40,264 bases of DNA. Origin: Acidimicrobiia bacterium. Lineage in GTDB: Bacteria; Actinomycetota; Acidimicrobiia; Acidimicrobiales; Poriferisodalaceae. Below the pieces are notes generated by a model that saw nothing but the letters and a program-made list of their open reading frames with translations, was not told where the DNA came from and searched no databases. The translations under genes were made by a program, and so were the position numbers. The stretch covers positions 1-40,264 of the forward strand of contig JAJEFK010000037.1 of NCBI GenBank assembly GCA_022820505.1, written 5' to 3'. Below, piece by piece: positions 32,520 to 40,264 of the stretch (its first letter is position 1; the number at the start of each line of letters is the position of its first letter).

Positions 32520-33527
32520 GTGTCCGAATCGAATTCCATAGCGCCGGTAACGGCCATCGAAGCCCACGGGCTGGTGCGTGAGTTCGGGGCCAAGCGGGCG
32601 GTGGACGGCGTGGACTTGCTCGTTCATCAGGGCGAGATCTTCGGTTTCCTGGGTCCGAACGGCGCGGGCAAGAGCACGACGGTGCGCATGCTGTGCACGC
32701 TGCTGGCTCCGACGGCGGGCTCAGCACGTGTCGCCGGCTACGACGTGGCCAAGAACCCTGGCGAGGTCCGCGTCCGCATCGGTGTGGCCATGCAGGAGGC
32801 GGCCCTGGACGAGAAGCAGACCGGCCGCGAGATCCTCGACCTGCAGGCCCGCCTGTACGGGCTGCGCCCGGCCGACCGGGCCTCGTCCATCTCCCAGGCC
32901 ATCGACCTCGCGGATATCGGCGATGCCATCGACGACCGTGTCAGCACCTACAGCGGCGGCATGAAGCGACGCCTCGACCTGGCGGCGTCGCTGATCCATG
33001 CACCAGAGGTGATCTTCCTCGACGAGCCCACCACCGGCCTCGACCCGGTGAGCCGTGCGCAGGTCTGGGAGGAGGTGCGACGTCTCAACAGTGAGCTGGG
33101 CGTCACGGTGTTCCTCACTACCCAGTACCTGGAGGAAGCCGATGCGCTGGCGGATCGGATCGCGATCCTGGCCGACGGCCGGATCGTGGAGCAGGGAACG
33201 CCGGTCGAGCTGAAGCGGGGTGTCGGCGCCGACGTCATCGTGGTGGATCTCGAGCCCAGCGACATCAGCCGGGCAGCCGAAGTGGCGTCGTCAGTGCCGG
33301 GCGCAGACGGCGTGACGGCGGGCCGGCTCGGCGTCACCATCGCGACATCCGACGGTGCCGGGCTCATCGGCGCTGTGGCAGTGGCGTTGGCGCGTGCCGA
33401 CGTGCATCCGACAGCGCTGACGGTACGCACGCCCACGCTCGACGACGTGTTCCTGCAGGCCACCGGGTACCGCATGGCCGTTGCCGAAGAAGCCGCTGCA
33501 GACGAAGCCACGAAGGGCACACAATGA
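32520..33527 (+). CDS. DrrA-like ABC-2 transporter ATP-binding protein
   Basis: ATPase of an ABC-2 export system of the daunorubicin-resistance (DrrA) type, 335 aa. Walker A is G-P-N-G-A-G-K-S (45-52), the signature is Y-S-G-G-M-K-R-R-L-D-L-A, Walker B is V-I-F-L-D-E-P-T-T-G-L-D-P, and the switch is T-T-Q-Y-L-E-E-A-D-x-L. The C-terminal 100 residues are the regulatory extension seen in DrrA-like proteins, ending in T-P-T-L-D-D-V-F-L-Q-A-T-G. The stop overlaps the ATG of the permease. The cargo is unknown: drug or lipid export are usual for the family. Confidence 0.9.
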   Translation: MSESNSIAPVTAIEAHGLVREFGAKRAVDGVDLLVHQGEIFGFLGPNGAGKSTTVRMLCTLLAPTAGSARVAGYDVAKNPGEVRVRIGVAMQEAALDEKQTGREILDLQARLYGLRPADRASSISQAIDLADIGDAIDDRVSTYSGGMKRRLDLAASLIHAPEVIFLDEPTTGLDPVSRAQVWEEVRRLNSELGVTVFLTTQYLEEADALADRIAILADGRIVEQGTPVELKRGVGADVIVVDLEPSDISRAAEVASSVPGADGVTAGRLGVTIATSDGAGLIGAVAVALARADVHPTALTVRTPTLDDVFLQATGYRMAVAEEAAADEATKGTQ

Positions 33528-34369
33528 CCGACACCACGGCCCCTGCGCTGACGGGCGGCGGACTCACCCGACGGGTCGGCTTTGTGACCGACATCGCCAC
33601 CATCGCCCGGCGAGCGGTTCGCAGCGTGCTGCGCGAACCCGAGTTCGTGGGACCGGCGCTCATCATCCCGGTGTTCTTCTTCGTAGTGAACGTCGGTGCG
33701 CTCGAGCCGTTCGTGGAAGCGGGTGCAGCGGCCGGCGCAGGGGCTGGCCCGATGTCGGGCGGCGTGGCCGACTACCGGGCGTTCCAGCTGCCAGTGGCGA
33801 TCATCTTCGCCGTCACCGGCATCTCACGCGCCAGCGTGCTGGTGATCGACATCCAGTCCGGCTATCTCGACCGCATGCTGGTGACGCCGATTCGACGGTC
33901 CACCCTGCTGCTCGGCCTCATGGTGGCCGACATCGTGATGGCGCTGGGGCTGGCGCTGTTCGTGATTGTCATGGGGCTGGCCTTCGGCGTGTGGTTCGAG
34001 ACCGGTGTCTTGGGACTGGCCGTGTTCTTGCTGCTGTCGATCGCGTGGAGCCTTGCGTTCACCGGCTTCCCGTACACCGTGGCGCTGCGCACCGGGAACC
34101 CTGCCGCGGTGAACTCCGCCTTCCTGATCTTCTTCCCGTTCGCGTTCCTGACGCCGGCGTTCCTGCCCCGGGAGCTGATGTCGGGCTGGATGCGCGCTGT
34201 TGCAGCCTGGAACCCGGTCACCTACCTGCTCGAAGGCATGCGCACGATCCTGTCGACGGGCTGGGACGGCGTTGCGCTCGCCAAGGGCGCGGCGGCAATC
34301 CTCGGCCTCGCCGTGGTGACGTTCTTCATGGCGTTCAGGTCGCTAGCGCGTCGAGTTGCTACGGGCTGA
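33524..34369 (+). CDS. ABC-2 type transporter permease (DrrB-like)
   Basis: Inner-membrane permease partner of the preceding ATPase, 281 aa. It starts with a cytosolic segment ending in the coupling helix R-R-A-V-R-S-V-L-R-E-P-E-F-V, followed by about six membrane helices. Between helices 2 and 3 is G-Y-L-D-R-M-L-V-T-P-I-R-R-S, the characteristic ABC-2 loop (D-R-M-L-x-T-P). Near the end F-L-P-R-E-L-M-S-G-W-M-R-A-V-A-A-W-N-P-V-T-Y matches the ABC-2 signature. The ATGA overlap with the ATPase gene implies coupled synthesis. Confidence 0.9.
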   Translation: MTDTTAPALTGGGLTRRVGFVTDIATIARRAVRSVLREPEFVGPALIIPVFFFVVNVGALEPFVEAGAAAGAGAGPMSGGVADYRAFQLPVAIIFAVTGISRASVLVIDIQSGYLDRMLVTPIRRSTLLLGLMVADIVMALGLALFVIVMGLAFGVWFETGVLGLAVFLLLSIAWSLAFTGFPYTVALRTGNPAAVNSAFLIFFPFAFLTPAFLPRELMSGWMRAVAAWNPVTYLLEGMRTILSTGWDGVALAKGAAAILGLAVVTFFMAFRSLARRVATG

Positions 34370-34389
34370 GCCCAGATCTCAGGCAGGCG

Positions 34390-35031
34390 CTACCAGCGGC
34401 GGTCGATCCACTCCTGCAGGTGGGGCGACTCGGTGCCGATCGTGGTGTCGAGGCCGTGGCCGGGCAGCACCATCGTGGCCGCGGGGAACGCCGAGAACAT
34501 CCGGTCCTCGATGCTGCGGATGATCTGGTCGAAGTCGCCGCCGCCGCTGGTGGCGCCGGGCCCTCCCGGGAACAGCGTGTCGCCGGTGAACAGCAGCGGC
34601 GTGCCCTCCACGTGAAAGCTCATGGAGCCGGCGGTGTGACCGGGATTGTGGATGGTGCGGATCCGCAAGCGGCCCACCTCGATCACCGAGTCGTCTTCGA
34701 GGATGTAGTCGTAGCTGGGCAGCATCGACGCGTCCTCGGCGGTGATGCCCACCTCGATACCGGCATCGCGCACCGCCGGTACGGCCTGGATGTGGTCCCA
34801 GTGGCCGTGGGTCTCCACAACCGTGACGACGCCGAGCTTCTGGCACACCTCCAGCAGCCGTTCGTGCTCGTTCGAAGCGTCGATCAGCATCGCCTCGCCG
34901 GTTTCGGTGCAACGGATGGTGAAGACGTTGTTGTCGAAGTCGTCGGGAAAGCCGTGGGGCAGGTTGCCCTCGAGCGGGCGCACGACGTGCTTGTGGACTT
35001 CGATACCGGTGGCGGACCAGTGCAGAGCCAT
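34390..35031 (-). CDS. MBL-fold metallo-hydrolase
   Basis: Metallo-beta-lactamase-fold hydrolase of 213 aa, glyoxalase-II-like. The metal motif T-H-G-H-W-D-H is at residues 74-80, with further ligands in N-P-G-H-T-A-G-S-M, F-T-G-D-T-L-F and L-P-G-H-G. The protein ends right after that part, so the extra C-terminal helices of true glyoxalase II are missing. The substrate is unknown; thioester or sulfur-transfer roles are common in the family. The ATG at 35031 has a TAGGAT box 6 nt upstream. It is convergent with the ABC permease. Confidence 0.88.
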   Translation of the reverse strand: MALHWSATGIEVHKHVVRPLEGNLPHGFPDDFDNNVFTIRCTETGEAMLIDASNEHERLLEVCQKLGVVTVVETHGHWDHIQAVPAVRDAGIEVGITAEDASMLPSYDYILEDDSVIEVGRLRIRTIHNPGHTAGSMSFHVEGTPLLFTGDTLFPGGPGATSGGGDFDQIIRSIEDRMFSAFPAATMVLPGHGLDTTIGTESPHLQEWIDRRW

Positions 35032-35037
35032 GGCCGC

Positions 35038-35043
35038 ATCCTA
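35038..35043 (-). promoter_or_regulatory. -10 box of leaderless MBL-fold gene
   Basis: TAGGAT on the minus strand lies 6 nt before the ATG at 35031. Confidence 0.5.
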
Positions 35044-35061
35044 AGACGCAGCTACTGCTGC

Positions 35062-36807
35062 TCAGGCGGCGTCTACCCGCACTGCGACGCGGTGCCAGCC
35101 CTCGGCGCCGTCGGGGCGGACGTCCTTGGGACCTTCGGGCTGGGTCATGCCGGTGCCGTCGATCGCCCGCACCTGCAGTGAGTGCGTGCCAGCGGTGGGC
35201 GTCCAGGGCAGGTGCCACTGCACCCAGCTCTCATCGCCCAGCGCCTCGCCCAGATCGCACTGCTGCCAGGGCCCGTCGTCGACGCGAACCTCGACGGCGC
35301 TGATGCCCCGCGTCGGCGCCCAGGCAATGCCAGCAATGGCCGTTTCTGTGCCCGCGACGGGGCGGTCGCCGCTGCCGGGCACATCGATCCGGCTCTGCGT
35401 CTTCATCGGGCCGCGCTTGGACCATCCCCGCGGCACCCAGTAGCCGTCGAAGGCATCCCACGTGGTGAGGTGGATTTCTTCGATCCACTTCACCGCCGAC
35501 ACATAGCCATAGAGCCCTGCCACGATCAGGCGGGCAGGAAAGCCGTGGCGGGTGGGCAACGGCTCGCCGTTCATGCCGACGGCGAGCAATGCGTTGCGGC
35601 CGTCGTACAGCAGCGGGGTGGGAAAGCCGGCGGTCCAGTCGTCGACCGAGCGGCCCACCACCTGATCGGCACCCGCCTGCACACCGGCTCGCTCCAGCAG
35701 GTCCACCAGCGGCACACCGGTCCAGACGGCGTTGCCGACGAGGCTGCCGCCGACCCGATTCGACACGCACGACAGCGTGACCACGTGCTCTTGGAGGTCC
35801 ATCGCCAGGATCTCGTCGAAGGTCAGCTCATAGGGATTGTCGACCATGCCGGTGAAGCTGAGCTTCCAGTTGGCGGGGTCGACCTGCGGCACCGTCAGCG
35901 CCGTGTCGATCCGGTAGAAGTCGCTGTTGGGGGTGACGTAGCTGGAGATGCCGACGACCTCGTCGAGCGTGTCGAGCGCGGCGACCTGGGTGGCGACCGA
36001 GGGTCCTGCCGCCGTGGTGGCGGTGGGCTGGGCAGCGGTCGCCGTGCCCGCAGCAGCGGTTGTCGACGGAGGCCTCGCCGCACTCAAGTCGATGCCAGCG
36101 CGGGCCGTCTCAGCCGCTGAGGGACCGCGCACGCCCCGACCCAGCGCGACGAGACCGACGGCGGCCACACCGGCGCCGCCGATGCCGAGCAGGAAGGCCC
36201 TGCGACCGGCGTCGGGGGCTGCCTCGGGCATCGCCGTGCCAGCAGGCTCGGGGGGCGCGTCATCGTCTCCCGGTACCGCACCGCGGGCCGGAGCGACTCG
36301 CAACAGCAGCCGTAGCGTGAGGTAACCGAGTGCGGCAGCAGCCAACGCGACCACCCAGGAGCCCACGAACGGGCTCATCGGGTTGCGCGCAGCAGTCCAG
36401 CCGCCGATTACGCCGAACGCGGCGAATCCAGCGAAGGGCACCCACCGGCGCCGTGGCGCCATGGCGCAGGCGCCCAGCAGTCCGCCGATGATCAGCGACA
36501 CTCCGACGATGCCGATCGCCAGCACGGCCTTGTCCTTCTCGCCGAACAGCTCGATGCTGAGCTTCACTGCCCAGTCGGGCGAGTAGTCCACCAGTGCCTC
36601 GCCGACGGCCACCACGAGCGACGGGATCGTGTCCACCAATCCGTCGATGAACTCGCCGAACGCCAGCGCGACCGCGGCACCGGCAACGCCGGCCAGCAAT
36701 CCGGCAACCGAGCCGGGCCGGCGGATGAGCCGGCCGATGCCCCGGCCGCCCGGCGCCTCGGAACCGGAGGGCGCATCGGCCGCGGCCTCGTGGGAACTGT
36801 CGCTCAT
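35062..36807 (-). CDS. Membrane-anchored molybdopterin-dependent oxidoreductase (sulfite oxidase family)
   Basis: A 581-aa protein. Residues about 32-170 hold four or five hydrophobic helices. Residues 201-223 (G-R-R-A-F-L-L-G-I-G-G-A-G) form another helix led by a twin-Arg-like motif. A Pro/Thr/Ala-rich linker follows to about 275, then an oxidoreductase molybdopterin-binding domain with the Moco-ligand Cys347 in T-L-S-C-V-S-N-R-V-G-G. The C-terminal Mo-co dimerisation domain ends the protein (S-A-V-E-V-R-V-D-D-G-P-W). The catalytic part should lie outside the membrane. The true substrate (sulfite, nitrate or other) is not known. The start ATG 36807 begins a plausible cytosolic N-terminus; the much longer open frame upstream has no matching family sequence. 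The 261-bp gap to the next, divergent gene shows no other feature. Confidence 0.87.
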   Translation of the reverse strand: MSDSSHEAAADAPSGSEAPGGRGIGRLIRRPGSVAGLLAGVAGAAVALAFGEFIDGLVDTIPSLVVAVGEALVDYSPDWAVKLSIELFGEKDKAVLAIGIVGVSLIIGGLLGACAMAPRRRWVPFAGFAAFGVIGGWTAARNPMSPFVGSWVVALAAAALGYLTLRLLLRVAPARGAVPGDDDAPPEPAGTAMPEAAPDAGRRAFLLGIGGAGVAAVGLVALGRGVRGPSAAETARAGIDLSAARPPSTTAAAGTATAAQPTATTAAGPSVATQVAALDTLDEVVGISSYVTPNSDFYRIDTALTVPQVDPANWKLSFTGMVDNPYELTFDEILAMDLQEHVVTLSCVSNRVGGSLVGNAVWTGVPLVDLLERAGVQAGADQVVGRSVDDWTAGFPTPLLYDGRNALLAVGMNGEPLPTRHGFPARLIVAGLYGYVSAVKWIEEIHLTTWDAFDGYWVPRGWSKRGPMKTQSRIDVPGSGDRPVAGTETAIAGIAWAPTRGISAVEVRVDDGPWQQCDLGEALGDESWVQWHLPWTPTAGTHSLQVRAIDGTGMTQPEGPKDVRPDGAEGWHRVAVRVDAA

Positions 36808-37068
36808 GTCTGCCCGTTTCGCTGGAGGAGGCCGGCTCAGCCTCGGGGTCGAGTTGGACGGGCACCGGTCGGGGGGCCGAACCGGCGTACCCCGCTGGGG
36901 GGCGCCCGTCACGAAAGCTAACGCTCGACGTGTGCCGGAGGTTCCACCGTTGGTGCCGGAGTTGATGAGCCGTCCCTGAGTCGATCGGGCCGCTGGGTGA
37001 TAGAACTTCGCCTGACTCATGCGCCAGTGCTCAAGCTGTGCTGGCCGCACCAGCCCGGAGGCGCGTCC

Positions 37069-38181
37069 GTGAACTTCGCATTCACCGAGGAGCAGGAAGA
37101 GCTCCGCAACTTCGTCCGTTCGTTCCTCGAGGAGAAGTCCCCGGAGACCACCGTTCGGGAGCTGATGGAGACCGACGACGGCTACGACCCCGCCGTGTGG
37201 TCGCAGATGGCCGAGCAGCTCGGCTTGCAGGCGCTGATCATTCCCGAGGAGTACGGCGGCCAGGGCGCCAGCTACGTGGAGCTCGGAATCGTGCTCGAGG
37301 AGATGGGCCGCAGCCTGCTGTGCTCGCCCTACTTCTCCACTGTGGTGCTGGCCGGCAACGCCATCTTGCACTCGGGCAATGAGAAGGCCAAAGAAGAGCT
37401 GCTCGAAGGCATTGCCTCGGGCGAGATCATCGCCACGCTGGCGCTGGCTGAGGCCAGCGGTCGCTGGGATGCCGAGGGCGTCGAGGTGGAGGCCACCGAC
37501 ACGGGCGACTCGGCGACGATCTCGGGCGAGAAGATGTTCGTGACCGACGGCGGCACCGCGAACCTGTTCGTGGTGGCGGCGCGCTGCGACGGCGGGATTC
37601 ACCTGTTCACCGTCGAGGGCGACGCTGCGGGACTCAGCCGCGAGAACCTCGCCACCATGGACCAGACCCGCAAGCAGGCCCGCATCACCTTCGACAACAC
37701 GCCGGCCAAGCACCTGTGCGACACCGACAACTTCGCCTACATCGATCAGGTACTCGACCTTGCTGCGGTGGCGCTGGCCAACGAGCAGGTCGGCGGTGCG
37801 CAGTTCGTGCTCGACATGGCCGTGCAGTACGCGAAGGACCGTGTGCAGTTCGGGCGCCCGATCGGCTCGTTCCAGGCCATCAAGCACAAGTGCGCCGACA
37901 TGCTGCTCGAGGTCGAGTCGGCCAAGTCGGCTGCCTACTACGCGGCTTGGTGCGCTGCGGAGATGAACGACGAGCTGCCGTCGGTGGCGTCGCTCGCCAA
38001 GGCCTACTGCTCAGAGGCGTACTTCCATTGCGCCGCGGAGAACATCCAGATCCACGGCGGCATCGGCTTCACCTGGGAGCACCCTGCGCACCTGTACTTC
38101 AAGCGTGCCAAGAGCTCCGAGCTGATCTTCGGCGATCCCGCCTACCACCGGGAGCAGCTGGCCCAGCGCATCGGCCTGTAG
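37069..38181 (+). CDS. Acyl-CoA dehydrogenase
   Basis: FAD-dependent acyl-CoA dehydrogenase of 370 aa. The N-terminus has N-F-A-F-T-E-E-Q-E-E-L-R-N-F-V-R and I-I-P-E-E-Y-G-G-Q-G. The middle barrel contains I-S-G-E-K-M-F-V-T-D-G-G. The C-terminal domain has V-Q-F-G-R-P-I-G-S-F-Q-A-I-K-H-K-C-A-D-M and I-Q-I-H-G-G-I-G-F-T-W-E-H. This pattern fits the actinobacterial FadE/steroid-type ACADs, which often work as heteromers; no partner ACAD is adjacent. GTG 37069 is chosen because GGAGG lies 7 nt upstream. The substrate is unknown. Confidence 0.9.
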   Translation: MNFAFTEEQEELRNFVRSFLEEKSPETTVRELMETDDGYDPAVWSQMAEQLGLQALIIPEEYGGQGASYVELGIVLEEMGRSLLCSPYFSTVVLAGNAILHSGNEKAKEELLEGIASGEIIATLALAEASGRWDAEGVEVEATDTGDSATISGEKMFVTDGGTANLFVVAARCDGGIHLFTVEGDAAGLSRENLATMDQTRKQARITFDNTPAKHLCDTDNFAYIDQVLDLAAVALANEQVGGAQFVLDMAVQYAKDRVQFGRPIGSFQAIKHKCADMLLEVESAKSAAYYAAWCAAEMNDELPSVASLAKAYCSEAYFHCAAENIQIHGGIGFTWEHPAHLYFKRAKSSELIFGDPAYHREQLAQRIGL

Positions 38182-38241
38182 GCCAGGACAAGTCAGACTG
38201 AGGCGCGCCGCACGGACATCTGAGCTGCCGGGGAGGCACCG

Positions 38242-38682
38242 GTGATCGTCGCGGTCATCGTCATCTCATTGGTGATCGGCTTCGTCGTCGCCGCGGGCGT
38301 GGTCGGCACGCAGGCGCAACGGCTGGGCCGCCAGCGACGTGAGCCCGTGTGGCGTCTCGCCGAGGCGGCCGAAGTTGTCGCCGATCTCGTGCCGTTCGAC
38401 ATTGCTGCGGCACTGGAGCCCAGCGAGCTCGAAGCGCTCCTGCGGGCACACCTCAACCAGCTGCAGTTCGCGCCCCCACCGACGCCGGACGACGCTGATC
38501 CTGATGCCGAGGGCGAAACGGGCACGACGGTCACCGAGGACCAATCCTCGGCAGCCGATCTGTACCGCAGCGTCCGCCGAGACGGGCTTGAGGTGTCGCT
38601 GGAGCAGGTCACCGCGGTCGCTGATGCGCACTTGGAGTACCTGCGCCTGATCGGCGCGCTTGCCGTCGTGGACCCCGACTGA
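38242..38682 (+). CDS. Single-pass membrane protein of unknown function
   Basis: A 146-aa protein I do not recognise. Residues 1-22 form one strongly hydrophobic helix (V-I-V-I-S-L-V-I-G-F-V-V-A-A), followed by a basic stretch (R-L-G-R-Q-R-R), so the remainder should be cytosolic. The body is acidic, with a helical region (A-L-E-P-S-E-L-E-A-L-L-R-A-H-L) and a Pro/Asp/Glu linker. The GTG at 38242 follows a GGGGAGG ribosome site by 5 nt, which fixes the start. The next small gene begins 34 bp after the stop. Confidence 0.7.
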   Translation: MIVAVIVISLVIGFVVAAGVVGTQAQRLGRQRREPVWRLAEAAEVVADLVPFDIAAALEPSELEALLRAHLNQLQFAPPPTPDDADPDAEGETGTTVTEDQSSAADLYRSVRRDGLEVSLEQVTAVADAHLEYLRLIGALAVVDPD

Positions 38683-38716
38683 GGCTGAGCCCGCAGCAGG
38701 ACGGCAGAATGTTCCC

Positions 38717-38938
38717 ATGGACATCCCCAGGGAGCTCGCCGGCTGCCGATTCGTCGGCGACAAGCGCAACCAGATCGTCTACGACATGGAGCTGGCGTCC
38801 GATGATCCGGCCGTGGCCGAGCAGCTCGCCGCAGCCGTCGCTGACATCGTGGCGGCCCAGTCCTACGCCACCTTCGGCCCCGACGAGCTGCCAGAAGCGC
38901 GCAACCGCGGCTACCGCCTGTCGCGGCTCTGCCGCTAG
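38717..38938 (+). CDS. Small conserved-looking protein of unknown function
   Basis: A 73-aa soluble protein starting with P-R-E-L-A-G-C-R-F-V-G-D-K-R-N-Q and Y-D-M-E. I know no function. The ATG at 38717 is chosen because the protein pattern begins there, although the frame is open from 38660. A degenerate -10-like CAGAAT is 6 nt upstream, so it could be leaderless. The 62 bp that follow up to the hydrolase gene hold nothing recognisable. Confidence 0.6.
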   Translation: MDIPRELAGCRFVGDKRNQIVYDMELASDDPAVAEQLAAAVADIVAAQSYATFGPDELPEARNRGYRLSRLCR

Positions 38939-39000
38939 GACATGACGGTGCGCCTTGCAACGGCCGCGCATGCGGTATTCGGCCGACAGCCCGCAGCGAC

Positions 39001-39765
39001 GTGAGCACCGACGTCACCGAGACCACCATCGAGGGCAGCCCGGGCCTCGCAGCGATCCTGGTGCGCCCGAAACGACCTGTCCGCAGCGGGCCCGCAGTGG
39101 TGCTCTGCCACGGCTTCCCGTCGATGCAGCGGCCCGGCGTGCCGAACCGCACCTACCAGCTCTTCGCCGAGCGCATCGCCGAGGCCCAAGGCTGGACAGT
39201 GCTTGCGGTGAGCATGCGCGGCTGCGGCGAGTCTGACGGCGACTTCTCCTTGCTCGGCTGGATTGACGACATCGGCCGCTCGGTCACCCGTGTGCTCTCC
39301 GAGGGTTGCCGGGGTGTATGGCTCGTGGGCTCGACTACCGGCGGCTCTGTGGCGATCCTGGCGGCTGCGCGCGACGCCCGGATTCGCGGCGTGGCCGCAA
39401 TGGCGCCCAGGGCGGATTTTGACGACTGGGCGAGCGACCCCAAGGCGTTCCTGCAGCACTGTCGCAACGTGGGTGTGATCCGAACTGACGGTTTTCCGAA
39501 GTCGACGGGCGCTTGGAATCGTGAACTGAAGCAGAACCGGGCGATGGACGCTGTGGGACAGCTGGCCGACCGGCCGCTGCTGATCCTGCACGGCATCAAC
39601 GACCGGCAGGTGCCCTACGAAGAGGCCCGACATCTGGCTTCGGGACATCCCAGTGCAGAGCTGCGTCTCATCGAGGGTGCCGACCACCGCATCCGTCACG
39701 ATCCGCGAGCGGTGGCCATCCTGCTGGGCTGGCTGGAGCGCCAAGCAGCCGCCCAGTACGCCTAG
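39001..39765 (+). CDS. Alpha/beta-hydrolase fold protein with Thr at the nucleophile position
   Basis: A 254-aa alpha/beta hydrolase. The oxyanion-hole region is V-V-L-C-H-G-F-P, then S-M-R-G-C-G-E-S-D-G-D-F. The nucleophile elbow reads V-G-S-T-T-G-G-S (109-116), so the central residue of GxSxG is Thr112 instead of Ser; the gene sequence here is ggc-tcg-act-acc-ggc. Asp201 in H-G-I-N-D-R-Q-V-P and His229 in G-A-D-H-R-I-R-H-D are in place as acid and base. Either Thr acts as nucleophile, the neighbouring Ser111 substitutes, or the protein has lost hydrolase activity. The GTG at 39001 is the start. Confidence 0.82.
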   Translation: MSTDVTETTIEGSPGLAAILVRPKRPVRSGPAVVLCHGFPSMQRPGVPNRTYQLFAERIAEAQGWTVLAVSMRGCGESDGDFSLLGWIDDIGRSVTRVLSEGCRGVWLVGSTTGGSVAILAAARDARIRGVAAMAPRADFDDWASDPKAFLQHCRNVGVIRTDGFPKSTGAWNRELKQNRAMDAVGQLADRPLLILHGINDRQVPYEEARHLASGHPSAELRLIEGADHRIRHDPRAVAILLGWLERQAAAQYA

Positions 39766-39795
39766 CCGAGCGAAGCGCTCGTGGATCGGGCAGTT

Positions 39796-40257
39796 TCAGG
39801 GGCGGCGGGCGATCATCATGTTCGCCACTGAGCGCACCACCGTGGTGCCGTCCTGGTTGACCAGTTCGTGGGCCATCTTGACGATCCCGCGATCGGGCTT
39901 GGAACGGCTCGGGCGGACCTCTAGCACCTCGGCGACCAGCGTGAGGCGGTCGCCGGGACGCACCGGTGCCAGCCAGCGCAGCTCATCGAGCCCCGGCGAG
40001 CCCATGCTGGCCGGGCCGAGAAACTCGTCATTCAGCAGCCGCATGACAATCGAACCGGTATGCCAGCCTGACGCGATCAGCCCGCCGAAGATCGTCTCGC
40101 GCGCAGCCTCGGGATCGATGTGGAAGGGCTGGGGGTCGAATTTGCGTCCGAACTCGATGATCTCGGCCTCGTTGATCGTCGTGGTTCCGAACGTGAAGCG
40201 CTCGCCGGCCTCGAAGTCGTCGAACCACCGCTGCGGGCAGGGGATGTCGCTGGGCAC
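39796..40257 (-). CDS. MaoC-family hot-dog dehydratase (near the window edge)
   Basis: Single hot-dog MaoC protein of 153 aa, (R)-specific enoyl-CoA hydratase-like. The catalytic Asp and His are in F-D-P-Q-P-F-H-I-D. It also shows G-L-I-A-S-G-W-H-T-G, V-R-P-G-D-R-L-T-L-V-A-E-V-L-E, and S-R-S-K-P-D-R-G-I-V. The GTG at 40257 is the first visible start, 7 nt from the window end, so a few more N-terminal codons outside the window are possible. It differs from the MaoC protein at 9829-10350, and no pathway partner is adjacent. It is convergent with the hydrolase gene. Confidence 0.85.
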   Translation of the reverse strand: MPSDIPCPQRWFDDFEAGERFTFGTTTINEAEIIEFGRKFDPQPFHIDPEAARETIFGGLIASGWHTGSIVMRLLNDEFLGPASMGSPGLDELRWLAPVRPGDRLTLVAEVLEVRPSRSKPDRGIVKMAHELVNQDGTTVVRSVANMMIARRP

Positions 40258-40264
40258 CGGGACA

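Noticed and set aside
33481..35181. 566-aa plus-strand frame crossing the ABC permease and MBL-fold genes
   Set aside because: It overlaps two well-supported genes in other frames and shows no recognisable domain.
36808..37887. N-terminal extension of the molybdoenzyme frame (to 941 aa)
   Set aside because: The added part runs antisense through the acyl-CoA dehydrogenase gene and has no family sequence; the ATG at 36807 begins a sensible membrane protein.

Overview
The window is about 40 kb of high-GC DNA with densely packed genes on both strands. It looks like chromosome from an uncultured or marine-type actinobacterium, most likely class Acidimicrobiia. The signs are GTG starts, two F420-type luciferase-like oxidoreductases, an actinobacterial-style SUF system with SufU and a Rieske-like ferredoxin, several acyl-CoA dehydrogenases and MaoC proteins, and many genes whose start codon lies 6-9 nt after a TANNNT -10 box (leaderless architecture). 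The taxon is inferred from gene content only. I saw no rRNA, tRNA, insertion sequence, integrase, phage gene or CRISPR array, and no gene-free stretch above about 300 bp.

Layout. 1-3973: the end of a LIV-type (branched-chain amino acid or amide) ABC importer, livH(partial)-livM-livG-livF, with 4-bp overlaps. 3992-8069: an LLM oxidoreductase, a short-chain dehydrogenase overlapping a GGDEF diguanylate cyclase, a thioredoxin-fold protein and an eIF2B-like protein. 8070-10350: a divergent pair, an Mcd-type acyl-CoA dehydrogenase with the long N-terminal extension and a small MaoC hydratase. Together these fit methylsuccinyl-CoA to mesaconyl-CoA to methylmalyl-CoA of the ethylmalonyl-CoA pathway. 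10355-11284: mutY. 11316-13441: a two-gene redox locus holding the best find of the window, a selenoprotein of the UGSC type interrupted by an in-frame TGA with a SECIS-like hairpin just after it, next to a thioredoxin (CPTC) fusion protein. 13509-18312: flavin reductase, MauE-like membrane protein, oligopeptidase B, gamma-carbonic-anhydrase-like protein and a second LLM enzyme.

18371-29511: a split SUF iron-sulfur assembly region. sufB, sufD, a Rieske ferredoxin and sufC run rightward; a second sufC, sufS and sufU run leftward further on. Between sufB and sufD sit two CitE-family lyases (malyl/methylmalyl-CoA lyase and a malyl-CoA thioesterase-like protein) and a small four-cysteine protein. 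These lyases would complete the reactions begun by the Mcd/MaoC pair 10 kb away, so the window holds the lower half of the ethylmalonyl-CoA pathway (or a related 3-hydroxypropionate-type route). Crotonyl-CoA carboxylase/reductase and ethylmalonyl-CoA mutase are not in the window.

29590-40264: M20 peptidase and amidase (divergent), a DrrAB-like ABC exporter, an MBL-fold hydrolase, a membrane-anchored sulfite-oxidase-family molybdoenzyme, an acyl-CoA dehydrogenase, two small unknown proteins, an alpha/beta hydrolase with Thr at the nucleophile position, and a second MaoC protein at the right edge.
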